Assembly (NCBI RefSeq): GCF_001423525.1
Contig: NZ_LMOI01000001.1
Location: 1-64,000, forward strand
Direction of reading: 5' to 3'
Length of the DNA: 64,000 nucleotides
Origin: Arthrobacter sp. Leaf137
GTDB taxonomy: Bacteria; Actinomycetota; Actinomycetes; Actinomycetales; Micrococcaceae
The notes below the pieces were generated by a model that ran no database searches, was not told the DNA's origin, and was given only the letters and a program-made list of their open reading frames with translations. A program made the translations under genes and the position numbers. Positions 8,768 through 17,623 of the stretch are shown here, piece after piece. How positions within the stretch are numbered: position 1 is the first letter of the stretch; the number at the start of each line of letters is the position of its first letter.

Positions 8768-10363
8768 GTGAACGATGCCGAAAACACCCCCACCTCTGCT
8801 AACCAGCCGCTGGAGGAGCGCGTCAACAACCGCTCGCAGCGGCCCAGTTCCGACGCCTTCAAGGCCTTCATGGCCAGTAACTGGGCGCCGTCCAGCCAGG
8901 ACCTTCCCGGCCGCGACGACGTCGCAGGCCACGCCGCGACCCGGCGCAAGGCCATCTCCGCCCGGTTCAAAGGTGAACGCCTGGTCCTTCCGGCGGGTCC
9001 GCCCAAGGTCCGCTCCAACGACTGCGACTACCGGTTCCGGCCGCATTCAGGCTTTGCCCACCTGACAGGCCTGGGCCTCGACCACGAGCCGGACGCCGTC
9101 CTGGTGCTGGAGCCCGTTGATGAAGGAAAGGGCGACGACGGCGGGAACCACCGCGCCACGCTCTACTTCCGTCCGTTGGCCGGCCGGGACACGGAACAGT
9201 TCTATGCCGACTCCCGCTCCGGCGAATTCTGGATCGGCGCCCGGCCCACCCTGGCCGAGTTCGAAGCCCGCCTTGGCCTGGCCACCGGCCACATCGACCA
9301 GCTGGAAACGGCGATCACCAAGAACGTTGGCGCGCCGGAGATCGGCGGCATCTCCATCCGCCTGGTCCGCAAGGTGGACGAAAACATTGACGCCCTGGTG
9401 GATACTGCCCGCTACAACACCGCCAAAGATCCCGAAAACCTCGACATGGGCGTCCTCGATGCCCTTGACGAGAAGCTGAGCGAAGCCCTCTCAGAGCTTC
9501 GCCTCATCAAGGACGAGTGGGAAATCGGGCAGATGGAGCTCGCCGTGGCCGCCACGGTGGAAGGCTTCGAAGAAGTGGTCAAGGTCCTGCCGCGCGCACT
9601 GACCCATGCCCGCGGCGAGCGGGTAGTGGAAGGCGCCTTCTTCGCCCGCGCCCGCGAGGTGGGCAACGAGCTGGGCTACGACACCATCGCCGCGTCCGGC
9701 AACAACGCCACAGTGCTCCACTGGACGCGCAATACCGGCAAGATCCACGCCGGTGAGCTCCTGCTCCTGGACGCCGGGGTCGAGGCGGACTCCCTCTACA
9801 CCGCAGACATCACCCGCACCCTCCCTGCGAGTGGCAAGTTCAGCGATGTCCAGCGCAAGGTCTACCAGGCAGTCCTGGACGCGGCCGACGCCGGGTTCGC
9901 GGCAGCTCAACCTGGCACGAAGTTCCGCGACATCCACACCGCCGCCACCACCGTGCTGGCAGAACGCCTCGCCGAATGGGGACTCCTCCCCGTCAGCGTG
10001 GACGAGGCCATCAGCCCTGAAGGCCAGCAGCACCGGCGGTGGATGCCGCATGGCACCAGCCACCACCTCGGCCTCGACGTCCACGACTGCGCCCAGGCCA
10101 AGCGGGAGCTGTACCTCGACGGCATCCTGGCCGAAGGCATGGTATTCACCATCGAGCCGGGCCTCTACTTCAAGGACGAGGACTTGGCCATCCCCGAGGA
10201 ATACCGTGGCATCGGTGTCCGCATCGAAGACGACATCCTGATGACCGCCGACGGGCCGGTCAACCTCAGCGCGGCATTGCCCCGCACGCCGGAGGACGTG
10301 GAGACGTGGATGGCCGGCATCTACCGTGAGGCAGGCGAATCCCGGCAGGCACCCCAGGGCTGA
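8768..10363 (+). CDS. pepP: Xaa-Pro aminopeptidase (M24B)
   Basis: Cytoplasmic metallopeptidase removing N-terminal residues that precede proline. The 531-residue product has an N-terminal creatinase-like domain (to about residue 240) and a pita-bread M24 domain with ligands in LLLDAGVEADSLYTADITR, HGTSHHLGLDVHD, FTIEPGLYF and GVRIEDD. The first 45 residues are a variable polar extension. The GTG start lies six bases after GACGAT, a weak match to the leaderless pattern. Assignment is strong; physiological peptides are unknown. Confidence 0.92.
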   Translation: MNDAENTPTSANQPLEERVNNRSQRPSSDAFKAFMASNWAPSSQDLPGRDDVAGHAATRRKAISARFKGERLVLPAGPPKVRSNDCDYRFRPHSGFAHLTGLGLDHEPDAVLVLEPVDEGKGDDGGNHRATLYFRPLAGRDTEQFYADSRSGEFWIGARPTLAEFEARLGLATGHIDQLETAITKNVGAPEIGGISIRLVRKVDENIDALVDTARYNTAKDPENLDMGVLDALDEKLSEALSELRLIKDEWEIGQMELAVAATVEGFEEVVKVLPRALTHARGERVVEGAFFARAREVGNELGYDTIAASGNNATVLHWTRNTGKIHAGELLLLDAGVEADSLYTADITRTLPASGKFSDVQRKVYQAVLDAADAGFAAAQPGTKFRDIHTAATTVLAERLAEWGLLPVSVDEAISPEGQQHRRWMPHGTSHHLGLDVHDCAQAKRELYLDGILAEGMVFTIEPGLYFKDEDLAIPEEYRGIGVRIEDDILMTADGPVNLSAALPRTPEDVETWMAGIYREAGESRQAPQG

Positions 10364-10394
10364 CACCGGGCTGACCAGCCACGCAACAGGCACA

Positions 10395-10436
10395 AAAAAG
10401 CGGTGCCGCCGGATTTCTCCGGCGGCACCGCTTTTT
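10395..10436. terminator. Bidirectional terminator
   Basis: A perfect 19-bp stem with a tttc loop, flanked by AAAAA on the left and TTTTT on the right, giving a GC-rich stem plus U-run on either strand. It lies between the convergent pepP and the general-stress-protein gene. Confidence 0.92.
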
Positions 10437-10445
10437 CTGCTGTTC

Positions 10446-11450
10446 CTAGTGGCGCGGGTCGGCGGGCCGCTCTGCGTTGCCGGCGTCCTGGCCTTCGCCG
10501 GCAGGTGCATCGCCGTGGTGCTGCGGGCCGGCCTCCGGCTGCGCGGGCGCGGCGGGCTGCGGTGTTCCGCCGTCCTGGCCCTGCGGCAGCCTGACGCCGT
10601 ACTGCGGCCGCCCGTCGGGAAGGTCGGGGTACCGGACCGCGCGGGCCGGTGCGGCCGCGGGCTGCTGGTGCCGGCCGCCGTCGTACTGCTGCCCCGGGTG
10701 CTGCTGCGCGTCCGGCTGCGGCGCGGGCTGACCCTGCTGACCCTGCGTGGGTTGGCCGGAGTCCTGCGAATGTCCCTGCTGGCCGTAGGGATCGTTCCAG
10801 CCCGTGGGACGCGCCGGGCCCTGCTGGTTGTTTGGCTGGTTGTACGGCTGATTCGGTGGGTTGTAAGGCTGGTTCTGCTGGTCGTAAGGCTGGTTCTGGT
10901 AGCCGTGCCGCGGCTGGTGGGCGTTGCCGCCTGCGGCGTCCGAGCGGGTCATGGGGAGCTGCTGCAGCAGGCGGCGGGCTTCCTGCGCCGCCTCCGGAGC
11001 CACGATCACGTCATAGCTGGTGGCCACCACCTGACTGGTGGACGTGAAGTCCCGCTTCCCACGCTGCATTGCGTAGGTAACGATGCCGAACAGCATGAAG
11101 AACGCGGCACCCATCAATACGGAGGTGAGGATGGAGAAGTACCCGGGCGAGGGCGCGAAGAAGGAAAGCATCACCCCCACGAACAGGCCGAACCACATGC
11201 CGCTGAGGGCTCCGGACAGGGCAACACGGGGGTAGCTGAGGCGTCCGGTGACCCGTTCCACCATCTTCAGTTCATTGCCCACGATGGACACCATCTGCAC
11301 CGGGAACTGCTGGTCGGCGAGGTAGTCCACCGCCTTCTGGGCATCCAGGTAGGAGGTGTAGGAACCCACGGTGTCGCCGGTCGGGACGGCCCTGGCTTGG
11401 TCAAGGCCGTTGGGGCCACCTGTCCGGGGAGCACCAAAAATGTTTGCCAT
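10446..11450 (-). CDS. General-stress-type membrane protein with Gln/Pro-rich tail
   Basis: A 334-residue protein. Residues about 20-60 (SYTSYLDAQKAVDYLADQQF) resemble the N-terminal domain of general stress proteins of the YflT/17M type. Two membrane segments follow at about 80-135. Beyond about residue 165 is a long disordered tail rich in Pro, Gln and Asn with four NQPY repeats. No catalytic motif is visible. An in-frame ATG six codons upstream (11468) is an alternative start; neither has a clear Shine-Dalgarno. It is divergent from the MgtE-N/CBS gene. The stress role is by family name only. Confidence 0.7.
   Translation of the reverse strand: MANIFGAPRTGGPNGLDQARAVPTGDTVGSYTSYLDAQKAVDYLADQQFPVQMVSIVGNELKMVERVTGRLSYPRVALSGALSGMWFGLFVGVMLSFFAPSPGYFSILTSVLMGAAFFMLFGIVTYAMQRGKRDFTSTSQVVATSYDVIVAPEAAQEARRLLQQLPMTRSDAAGGNAHQPRHGYQNQPYDQQNQPYNPPNQPYNQPNNQQGPARPTGWNDPYGQQGHSQDSGQPTQGQQGQPAPQPDAQQHPGQQYDGGRHQQPAAAPARAVRYPDLPDGRPQYGVRLPQGQDGGTPQPAAPAQPEAGPQHHGDAPAGEGQDAGNAERPADPRH
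10821..10900 (-). repeat. NQPY-encoding repeat
   Basis: Imperfect 21-24 base units encoding Asn-Gln-Pro-Tyr followed by three or four Asn/Gln/Asp/Pro residues, four copies, in the tail of the general-stress-type protein. The units differ at synonymous positions, so the protein repeat appears older than recent slippage. Confidence 0.7.
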
Positions 11451-11515
11451 ACCCCCATTCTTGCCCATGAGGTTGTGTGCTGCCTGTAAATTCAGCTAAA
11501 AGTGAGCAGACTCGG

Positions 11516-11521
11516 TAGCCT
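11516..11521 (+). promoter_or_regulatory. Leaderless -10 of the MgtE-N/CBS gene
   Basis: TAGCCT, six bases before the GTG start, with no Shine-Dalgarno. Confidence 0.6.
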
Positions 11522-11527
11522 GTACAA

Positions 11528-12811
11528 GTGAGCACAACACCTACCCGTGTCTTCGTGGCGCGCCTCCTGGGACTCGACGTCTTCGACCCCCTGGGTGACC
11601 GGCTGGGCCGGTTACGCGATGTTGTGGTGCTCTCCCGCGGCTCCCAGGGCGCCCCCCATGTGGTGGGTATCGTCGTCGAAGTGCCCGGGAAGAAGCGCGT
11701 GTTCGTGCCGATGACGCGTATCACCTCCATCGACCAGACGCAGGTGATCTGCACCGGCCTGGTCAACCTGCGCAGGTTCGAACAGCGCGGCGCGGAAACG
11801 CTGGTGGTGGCCGAGATGTTCGACCGCCGCGTGACCCTCCGGGACGGCAGCGGCGACGCCACCATCGAGGACATCGCCATGGACCAGCACAGGTCCCGCG
11901 ACTGGTTCGTCAGCAAGCTCTTCGTCCGGCGCGGTCATTCCCTGTCCCCGCTCAGCCGCCTGCGCCGCAACGAAACGCTCATCATCGACTGGGCCGACGC
12001 CCAGCAGGGCGCGCGCACCGAGCCGCAGGCAGCAACCCAGTTCGTTGCCAACCACGAGGACCTCAAACCGGCAGACTTCGCCGAGGCGCTCCAGGAGATG
12101 AGCGATAAGCGGCGTTTCGAAGTGGCCAGCGAACTGCAGGATGAGCGCCTGGCAGATGTCCTCCAGGAGCTGCCCGAGGACGACCAGGTGGAGATCCTCT
12201 CCGCCCTGGACATCCAGCGGGCCGCCGACGTGCTCGAGGAAATGGACCCGGACGACGCCGCCGACCTCCTTGGTGAGCTCCCCTCGGCGCAGGCCGAGGA
12301 ACTCCTTCAACTGATGGAGCCCGAGGGGGCCGAGGACGTCCGCCGGCTCCTGGAATACGACGAGGACACCGCGGGCGGCCTCATGACCCCGGTACCCGTC
12401 ATCCTGCCCCCCGAAGCCACCGTGGCTGAGGCGCTGGCACACGTCCGGCGCGAGGAACTCTCCCCCGCCCTGGCCTCGTCCATCTTCATTGCCAGGCCAC
12501 CCATGGAGACTCCCACCGGCCGGTTCCTGGGCGTGGTGCACATCCAGCAACTGCTCCGGTTCCCGCCGTTCGAGCCGCTGGGCAACCTGGTGGACAAGAA
12601 CCTTGAGCCGTTGTCCGACCAGGCCCACATCAGCGAAGTGGCGCGGACCCTGGCGACCTATAACCTGAACTCCCTTCCGGTGGTCAACGACGCCGGCCGG
12701 CTTGTGGGGGCGGTGACTGTTGATGACGTTTTGGATCATCTGTTGCCGGATGATTGGCGCGCCCATGATGGCGAGGCCCCGATAAGAAGGCTCGGTGGCC
12801 GTATTGGCTGA
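11528..12811 (+). CDS. Soluble MgtE N-domain and CBS protein
   Basis: 427 residues with no hydrophobic segment long enough to cross a membrane. Residues about 1-150 resemble two PRC-barrel-like halves. About 165-280 is an MgtE N-terminal superhelical domain with repeated LQELPEDDQVEIL / LEEMDPDDAADLL units. About 285-410 is a CBS pair beginning GGLMTPVPV. MgtE transporters use N-CBS as a cytosolic Mg2+ sensor ahead of the channel; here the channel is absent, so a regulatory or sensing role is inferred. It overlaps the DUF1003 gene by 17 bases, suggesting a functional pair. From memory, mycobacteria have a similar gene near sigE-mrp. Confidence 0.82.
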   Translation: MSTTPTRVFVARLLGLDVFDPLGDRLGRLRDVVVLSRGSQGAPHVVGIVVEVPGKKRVFVPMTRITSIDQTQVICTGLVNLRRFEQRGAETLVVAEMFDRRVTLRDGSGDATIEDIAMDQHRSRDWFVSKLFVRRGHSLSPLSRLRRNETLIIDWADAQQGARTEPQAATQFVANHEDLKPADFAEALQEMSDKRRFEVASELQDERLADVLQELPEDDQVEILSALDIQRAADVLEEMDPDDAADLLGELPSAQAEELLQLMEPEGAEDVRRLLEYDEDTAGGLMTPVPVILPPEATVAEALAHVRREELSPALASSIFIARPPMETPTGRFLGVVHIQQLLRFPPFEPLGNLVDKNLEPLSDQAHISEVARTLATYNLNSLPVVNDAGRLVGAVTVDDVLDHLLPDDWRAHDGEAPIRRLGGRIG

Positions 12812-13502
12812 CAACAGCGCTCCGAAGAACCCCAACCAGCGGAATACCGGCAACGCCGCCGCCAAGAACAACAAGGGCAGCCTGGACACGCCGCTGAGTG
12901 GCAGGCAGCGGATCCTGCCCAAGTTCTCCCCTGACCCCGACGCTTTCGGCCACGCCACGGAAGGCTTTGCCCGCTTCATGGGCACACCGCAGTTCCTGGT
13001 CTACATGACCATTTTCTGTATCTTCTGGCTGTGCTGGAACACTTGGGCGCCGGTTGACTGGCAGTTCGACTCCCGCGACCTTGGCTTCACCCTGCTGACG
13101 CTGATGCTGTCCCTCCAGGCGTCCTACGCGGCACCGCTGCTGCTGCTGGCCCAAAACCGGCAGGATGACCGCGACCGCGTGTCCCTTCAGCAGGACCGCC
13201 AGCGTGCCGAGCGGAACCTGTCCGACACCGAGTACCTCACCCGGGAACTTGCCTCGCTGCGGATCGCCCTGCGCGAGGTAGCCACGCGCGACTACGTCCG
13301 GGCCGAACTGCGCTCCCTCCTCGAGGACATGCTGGAGGCCCAGGAAGAACTGCGCACGCACGACTCCACCGGCCAAGGCAGCCACGAGTCACCCAAGGAC
13401 AAAGTCAAGGAAAAGCTCCGCGAACAACGCGACCGGCAGCGCAATCCCCGCACGCAGCAGATCCCCCGGGTCAAGCCCGGCCATTCCACCCAGGACCGGT
13501 AA
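12795..13502 (+). CDS. DUF1003 membrane protein
   Basis: A 235-residue protein with two closely spaced membrane segments (about residues 68-85 and 98-118, LVYMTIFCIFWLCWNTWAP and LTLMLSLQASYAAPLLLLA) and a C-terminal basic coiled-coil stretch. The arrangement matches DUF1003. Its biochemical function is unknown. It begins inside the end of the MgtE-N/CBS gene, so translation is likely coupled; a joint role in ion homeostasis is inference. Confidence 0.82.
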   Translation: MAVLADNSAPKNPNQRNTGNAAAKNNKGSLDTPLSGRQRILPKFSPDPDAFGHATEGFARFMGTPQFLVYMTIFCIFWLCWNTWAPVDWQFDSRDLGFTLLTLMLSLQASYAAPLLLLAQNRQDDRDRVSLQQDRQRAERNLSDTEYLTRELASLRIALREVATRDYVRAELRSLLEDMLEAQEELRTHDSTGQGSHESPKDKVKEKLREQRDRQRNPRTQQIPRVKPGHSTQDR

Positions 13503-13511
13503 ACACCCTTC

Positions 13512-14657
13512 ATGGAAACAGCAACACCCAGCAATTCCCAGCTGCTCCAGGACGTCAACGACGCCCTCGCCACCGTCATTGACCCTGAACTGCGGCGTCC
13601 CATCACCGAACTCGGCATGGTGGACGCCGTCCACGTGTCCGGAGACGGCAAGATCAGCCTCACGGTCCTGCTCACCATCGCCGGCTGCCCGCTGAAGGGC
13701 ACCATCACGTCCGACGCCGAGTCGGCTCTGGCCGCAGTCCCGGGGGTGACCGGCGTCGACGTCGAACTCAAGGTCATGGACCAGGCCCAGCGGGATGCCC
13801 TGAAGGAGAAGCTCCGCGGGCCCGGCGGCCAGCGCGGCATCCCCTTCAACCAGCCCGGTTCCCTGACGAAGGTCTATGCGGTTGCCAGCGGCAAGGGCGG
13901 GGTGGGCAAGTCCTCCGTCACCGTAAACCTCGCCACGGCACTGGCCGCGCAGGGGCTCCGGGTGGGGATCGTGGACGCGGATGTCTACGGTTTCTCTGTT
14001 CCAGCGCTCATGGGCATCACCCAGGCCCCCACACGCGTGGACGACATGATCCTGCCGCCGGTGGCCTACGGCGTGAAGGTCATCTCCATCGGGATGTTCG
14101 TCACCGGCAACCAGCCCGTGGCCTGGCGCGGGCCAATGCTGCACCGGGCACTGGAACAGTTCCTCACGGACGTCTACTTCGGGGACCTGGACGCCCTCTT
14201 CCTCGACCTTCCGCCGGGCACCGGAGACATAGCCATTTCCGTGGCCCAACTGCTGCCCAAGGCCGAGATCCTGGTGGTCACCACTCCGCAGGCTGCCGCC
14301 GCGGACGTCGCCGAACGCGCCGGCGCCATCGCCACCCAGACGGGGCAAAAGGTTGCGGGCGTCATCGAGAACATGTCCTACCTTGAGATGCCCGACGGCG
14401 GGAGGATGGAACTGTTCGGAAGCGGCGGCGGAGCCGTACTCGCCGAGAGGCTGACTGCCGCCGTGGGTGCCGATGTCCCCCTGCTGGGCCAGATCCCGCT
14501 GGACATCAAACTGCGCGAAGGCGGCGACACTGGGGCGCCCATCGTGATTGGCCAGCCGGACACGGCGGCGGCTGCGGCGTTGACGGGAATTGCCGCGAAC
14601 CTGGCTTCAAAGCCGCGGGGCCTGGCCGGGATGAAGCTGGGCCTGCAGCCCCGCTAG
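13512..14657 (+). CDS. mrp: Mrp/ApbC P-loop ATPase
   Basis: Iron-sulfur cluster carrier ATPase of the Mrp/NBP35 family. N-terminal MIP18/DUF59 domain (residues 8-90) with DPELRRPITELGMV. The deviant Walker A ASGKGGVGKSS is at about 125-135, and DLPPGTGD follows. At 381 residues it has normal length. The C-terminal CxxC that bridges the cluster in E. coli Mrp is not present: the equivalent segment reads ENMSYLEMPDGG. The only cysteine is in the N-terminal AGCPLKG. A shared operon with the preceding two genes is likely (nine-base gap). Confidence 0.9.
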   Translation: METATPSNSQLLQDVNDALATVIDPELRRPITELGMVDAVHVSGDGKISLTVLLTIAGCPLKGTITSDAESALAAVPGVTGVDVELKVMDQAQRDALKEKLRGPGGQRGIPFNQPGSLTKVYAVASGKGGVGKSSVTVNLATALAAQGLRVGIVDADVYGFSVPALMGITQAPTRVDDMILPPVAYGVKVISIGMFVTGNQPVAWRGPMLHRALEQFLTDVYFGDLDALFLDLPPGTGDIAISVAQLLPKAEILVVTTPQAAAADVAERAGAIATQTGQKVAGVIENMSYLEMPDGGRMELFGSGGGAVLAERLTAAVGADVPLLGQIPLDIKLREGGDTGAPIVIGQPDTAAAAALTGIAANLASKPRGLAGMKLGLQPR

Positions 14658-14680
14658 CCACCCCCGCATGGCGGAACGCC

Positions 14681-15094
14681 TCAGGTGGCTTCGGTGTCGA
14701 ACGGTGCGGCCTCGCCGGGTGGCAGGCTCTGCACTACGCGTTCCGGCCGTGACGGGGCGGACTCATCCGCCGCCCCTGCAGCTGCTGCGCCCGCAACGGC
14801 TGCCACTGCGGCCGGGGCGCCGGAGCTGACGGGCTTGGTGTCGTCATCCAGCAGCGCTTCCTTGATGATGCGCCGCGGGTCGTACTGCCGGGGATCGTAC
14901 TTCTTCCAGTCGACATCGTCGATGTCGATGCCCACTTCTTCCTTGATCTGCTCGCGGGCACCGGACGCCATGCGCCGGACTTCCTTCACCAGGTTGGCGA
15001 GCTTCTGGGTATATTCGGGCAGCCTCTGGGGGCCGATCACCAGGACACCGATGATCAGCAGGAGGAAGAACTCCGGGCCGTTGATACCAAACAC
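14681..15094 (-). CDS. tatB: Twin-arginine translocase subunit TatB
   Basis: Part of the TatABC machinery exporting folded proteins. The 137-residue product has one N-terminal membrane helix with the conserved Glu (GPEFFLLLIIGVLVIGPQRLP), the hinge GPQRLP, an amphipathic helix (ANLVKEVRRMASGAREQI) and a low-complexity Ala-rich tail. A GTG start sits seven bases after TAATCT. It lies downstream of the sigE-anti-sigma pair on the same strand, the usual actinobacterial position, but with no htrA gene between. tatA and tatC are elsewhere. Confidence 0.92.
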   Translation of the reverse strand: MFGINGPEFFLLLIIGVLVIGPQRLPEYTQKLANLVKEVRRMASGAREQIKEEVGIDIDDVDWKKYDPRQYDPRRIIKEALLDDDTKPVSSGAPAAVAAVAGAAAAGAADESAPSRPERVVQSLPPGEAAPFDTEAT

Positions 15095-15101
15095 TTTAGG
15101 A

Positions 15102-15107
15102 AGATTA
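15102..15107 (-). promoter_or_regulatory. Leaderless -10 of tatB
   Basis: TAATCT on the minus strand, seven bases before the tatB GTG, no Shine-Dalgarno. It gives tatB its own promoter in addition to possible read-through from sigE. Confidence 0.55.
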
Positions 15108-15163
15108 CCCTCTCCGGGCTGCCAGAGACGATTCGCGCCCGGCGGGGACGGAAACAGCCTGCA

Positions 15164-16027
15164 TTACTGGGTAAAGACGGCCACGATCCTGTTGATCCCG
15201 CGCTGTAACCGGTTTTCCAGAGGCTCCCCGGCGGCGTCTTGGGCATTGCCATCGACCCCCGCCGTGAGCCCCTCCGCGGCCACGCCGCCGACCCGCTCCA
15301 GAATGGGCCCTGCATCATCCGCCTGGTCGGCGGGCAGGTTCGACTCGATGGTGAAAGTCCGTCCCCCGGACGTGTAGGTGGCTGACCACGGCGAGGTTCC
15401 CAGGACCTGGACTGGACTGCCCTGGCGGCCCACCGCCTCCACCGGCGTCGGCACGTTGCCTGCGTGCTGCTCTGTCACGGTGGCGTAATGCGATCCGTCG
15501 CTAAGCCGCAGCTCCACCGCTGGCTGTCCGCCCCTGACAACGGCTTTGGCGGACTCCAGGCGGAATCCCATGGCTTCGAGCACCGGGCAGGCCCAGCCCT
15601 CCTGGCGCAGGCTGCTGAGCTGGTCCGCGGTGAGGGCCCTGCCGTCAGCGGGAGTGTGTGCCGAGACCTGGGCAAGCGTCGCCGGCGCCGGGGCATTTCC
15701 GGGGAACGGCTCTCCGGCCGCAGCGAGGGCGCCGACGCCGAGGACACCTGCGGCGGCCACGGTACCGCCCGCGGCCATGGCCAGGACACGTGCGGCCGTG
15801 CGGGGGGCAGTGCCGGAAGGCGTGGATGGAACCGGCTGGGCTGCCAGCAGCGACGTCCGTTCCAGGAGCCGCGCCGTCAGGTCATTGCTTGCCGGCGGGA
15901 TGGGAGCCTCACGGAGCCGCTCCAAATACTGGCGTTCCCGGCGCATGGCCAAGGCGCATTCCGGACAGGACGCCACGTGGCTGGAGGTGCGCGCGTGCCT
16001 GCCGCCGGAATTGAAGGGGGGCCTCAT
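15164..16027 (-). CDS. Zinc-type anti-sigma factor
   Basis: Likely membrane-anchored inhibitor of the adjacent ECF sigma factor. The N terminus carries a ZAS zinc motif H17-x3-C21-x2-C24. One membrane helix is predicted around residues 79-105, and then about 180 extracytoplasmic residues of unknown fold. At 287 residues it is far longer than a minimal ZAS anti-sigma. The ATG lies seven bases after the sigma-factor stop; longer open frame upstream overlaps sigE and is not coding. The gene pair order (sigma then anti-sigma) and motif support the role; the outer domain's ligand is unknown. Confidence 0.85.
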   Translation of the reverse strand: MRPPFNSGGRHARTSSHVASCPECALAMRRERQYLERLREAPIPPASNDLTARLLERTSLLAAQPVPSTPSGTAPRTAARVLAMAAGGTVAAAGVLGVGALAAAGEPFPGNAPAPATLAQVSAHTPADGRALTADQLSSLRQEGWACPVLEAMGFRLESAKAVVRGGQPAVELRLSDGSHYATVTEQHAGNVPTPVEAVGRQGSPVQVLGTSPWSATYTSGGRTFTIESNLPADQADDAGPILERVGGVAAEGLTAGVDGNAQDAAGEPLENRLQRGINRIVAVFTQ

Positions 16028-16034
16028 GAGCCGA

Positions 16035-16649
16035 TCAGAGGATGCCGGCAATGCGCGGCATGGACAGTTTGCGCCGGGCGTGCTGCGGCCGGGGATCCCT
16101 GTGCGCGAGCTTCTCCCGCAGCATGGTCCTGCCGCGGTGGATCCGGGAGCGGACCGTCCCCAGCTTGACGCCCAGGGCCGCTGCCACCTCGTCATAGGAC
16201 AGGCCCTCAAGGTCGCACAGCACGACGGCGGCGCGGAAGTCCGGCGGCAGTTCTTCCAGGGCGGCCTGGACGTCCAGGTCAAGGTTGTTCAGTTCGAAGC
16301 TCTGCTCCGGACCCGGCTCGCGTCCGGGAAGGCGGGACTCCGCATCCTCGGCCAGGGCGTCAAACCGGATGCGGGTCTTGCGGCGCGCCTGGTCCAGGAA
16401 GAGGTTGGTGGTGATGCGGTGCAGCCAGCCATCCAGCGTTCCGGGCTTGAAGTTTTCCAGCGAGCGGAAGACGCGGACAAACACCTCCTGGGTGAGGTCT
16501 TCGGCGTCGAACCTGTTGCCGGTCAGGCGGTAGGCCAGCCGGTAAACTTTGGCCGAATGGTTGGTGACCACTTCTTCCCAGGTGGGCCGGACCCAATCGG
16601 CTTCGGGATGTTGTACTGCAGGGACAGGTGCCACAACTGAAGATGACAT
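16035..16649 (-). CDS. sigE: ECF sigma factor, SigE type
   Basis: Group 4 RNA polymerase sigma factor for envelope stress. The 204-residue product has region 2 with [18 protein letters not shown] (about 48-64) and region 4 with the helix-turn-helix [20 protein letters not shown] (about 148-167). The first 20 residues form a variable extension. The context (anti-sigma, TatB, divergent O-methyltransferase) matches mycobacterial SigE loci. I found no clear GGAAC-type ECF autoregulatory promoter in the 228 bases upstream. Confidence 0.92.
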   Translation of the reverse strand: MSSSVVAPVPAVQHPEADWVRPTWEEVVTNHSAKVYRLAYRLTGNRFDAEDLTQEVFVRVFRSLENFKPGTLDGWLHRITTNLFLDQARRKTRIRFDALAEDAESRLPGREPGPEQSFELNNLDLDVQAALEELPPDFRAAVVLCDLEGLSYDEVAAALGVKLGTVRSRIHRGRTMLREKLAHRDPRPQHARRKLSMPRIAGIL

Positions 16650-16877
16650 CGTCCACTCCCCTCGTGGAATGCTAACGCCCGGATACTGTTGACATCTCTG
16701 ATTCGGCGCCGGTCATCTCTTGGATGAGCGGATAATAATCATTTCAAACTTGGCTGGGAATTTCCTGACTGCCGGAAAGTTATGCCGTGGGCGCAACCGC
16801 CCGCCTGCCATGCTGTTTCGCCCCGACCCATTAGGCTGTAGAAGACAACCCCCTCAACGCCCAGAAAGCGAACATTA
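16650..16877. other. Divergent sigE / O-methyltransferase regulatory region
   Basis: 228 non-coding bases between divergent starts. A TAGGCT hexamer (16832-16837, plus strand) is a plausible -10 for the O-methyltransferase with a leader of about 35 bases. The sigE side is AT-richer (16729-16746) but has no recognisable ECF motif. Confidence 0.4.
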
Positions 16878-17510
16878 ATGAGCGCCGACAAGTCCATCAG
16901 CTGGTCCTTTGCAGAAGATCTGCCCGCTGAGGATGACGTCATGCTTCGGGCCCGGGAGCGTTCCTTTGAACTCGGCGTAACCCCCGTCGGCCCGGGGGTA
17001 GGGGCCGTCCTTACCGTCCTGGCGGCCGCCTCCAAGGCACAGACCGCCGTCGAAATTGGCACGGGTGCGGGCGTATCCGGCGTTTGCCTGCTCCGCGGTC
17101 TCGGCCCCCAGGCCGTATTGACCACCATCGACGTGGATGTTGAGCACCTGAAAGCCGCCCGCGAGGCCTACGCGGAGGCCGGCAGCCCTGCAAACCGGAC
17201 CCGCACCATTTCAGGCCGCGCCGGCGATGTCCTGCCCCGTCTCACGGACAACGCCTACGACATCGTATTCATTGACGCTGACAAGCCCGGCCTGCCCGGC
17301 TACGTGGAGCAGGCCATCCGCCTCCTGAAGCGTTCCGGGCTGCTGATCATCAATGACGCACTGGACAAGGACAAGGTTGCCAATCCGGCGGGACGCGAAC
17401 CGACTACGGTCATCCTTCGGCAGGTAGGCAAGGCAATCCGCGAGGACGAGAGGCTGGCCACCGCCATGCTCCCCACCGGGGACGGATTGCTGGTAGCCGT
17501 CAAGAGGTAA
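16878..17510 (+). CDS. O-methyltransferase
   Basis: Class I AdoMet-dependent methyltransferase of the O-methyltransferase family 3 (catechol/caffeoyl-CoA type). Motif I, VEIGTGAGVSGVCLLRGL, is near residues 56-73, TTIDVDVEH follows, and the metal/substrate segment is IVFIDADKPG near 133. At 210 residues it is of usual length. It is divergent from sigE, as in mycobacteria (Rv1220c, from memory). The natural substrate is unknown. Confidence 0.85.
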   Translation: MSADKSISWSFAEDLPAEDDVMLRARERSFELGVTPVGPGVGAVLTVLAAASKAQTAVEIGTGAGVSGVCLLRGLGPQAVLTTIDVDVEHLKAAREAYAEAGSPANRTRTISGRAGDVLPRLTDNAYDIVFIDADKPGLPGYVEQAIRLLKRSGLLIINDALDKDKVANPAGREPTTVILRQVGKAIREDERLATAMLPTGDGLLVAVKR

Positions 17511-17581
17511 CGCTGCCGGGTTTTCCGCCACGGCGTCGTGCCCGCTGGGGAAATGCTGCGCGTAAACGCAGCAGGGACGGA

Positions 17582-17614
17582 ACAGGGCCCGCAGCGAAAG
17601 GCCGCGGACCCTGT
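17582..17614. terminator. Hairpin between O-methyltransferase and DUF3117 genes
   Basis: An 11-bp stem, acagggcccgc with gcggaccctgt, one non-pairing position, between two convergent genes. No strong U-run; a likely bidirectional terminator. Confidence 0.5.
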
Positions 17615-17623
17615 CCGGCACGA

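Noticed and set aside
16650..16760. Autoregulatory ECF promoter of sigE
   Set aside because: I looked for a GGAAC-type -35 with a -10 partner and found none that fits.
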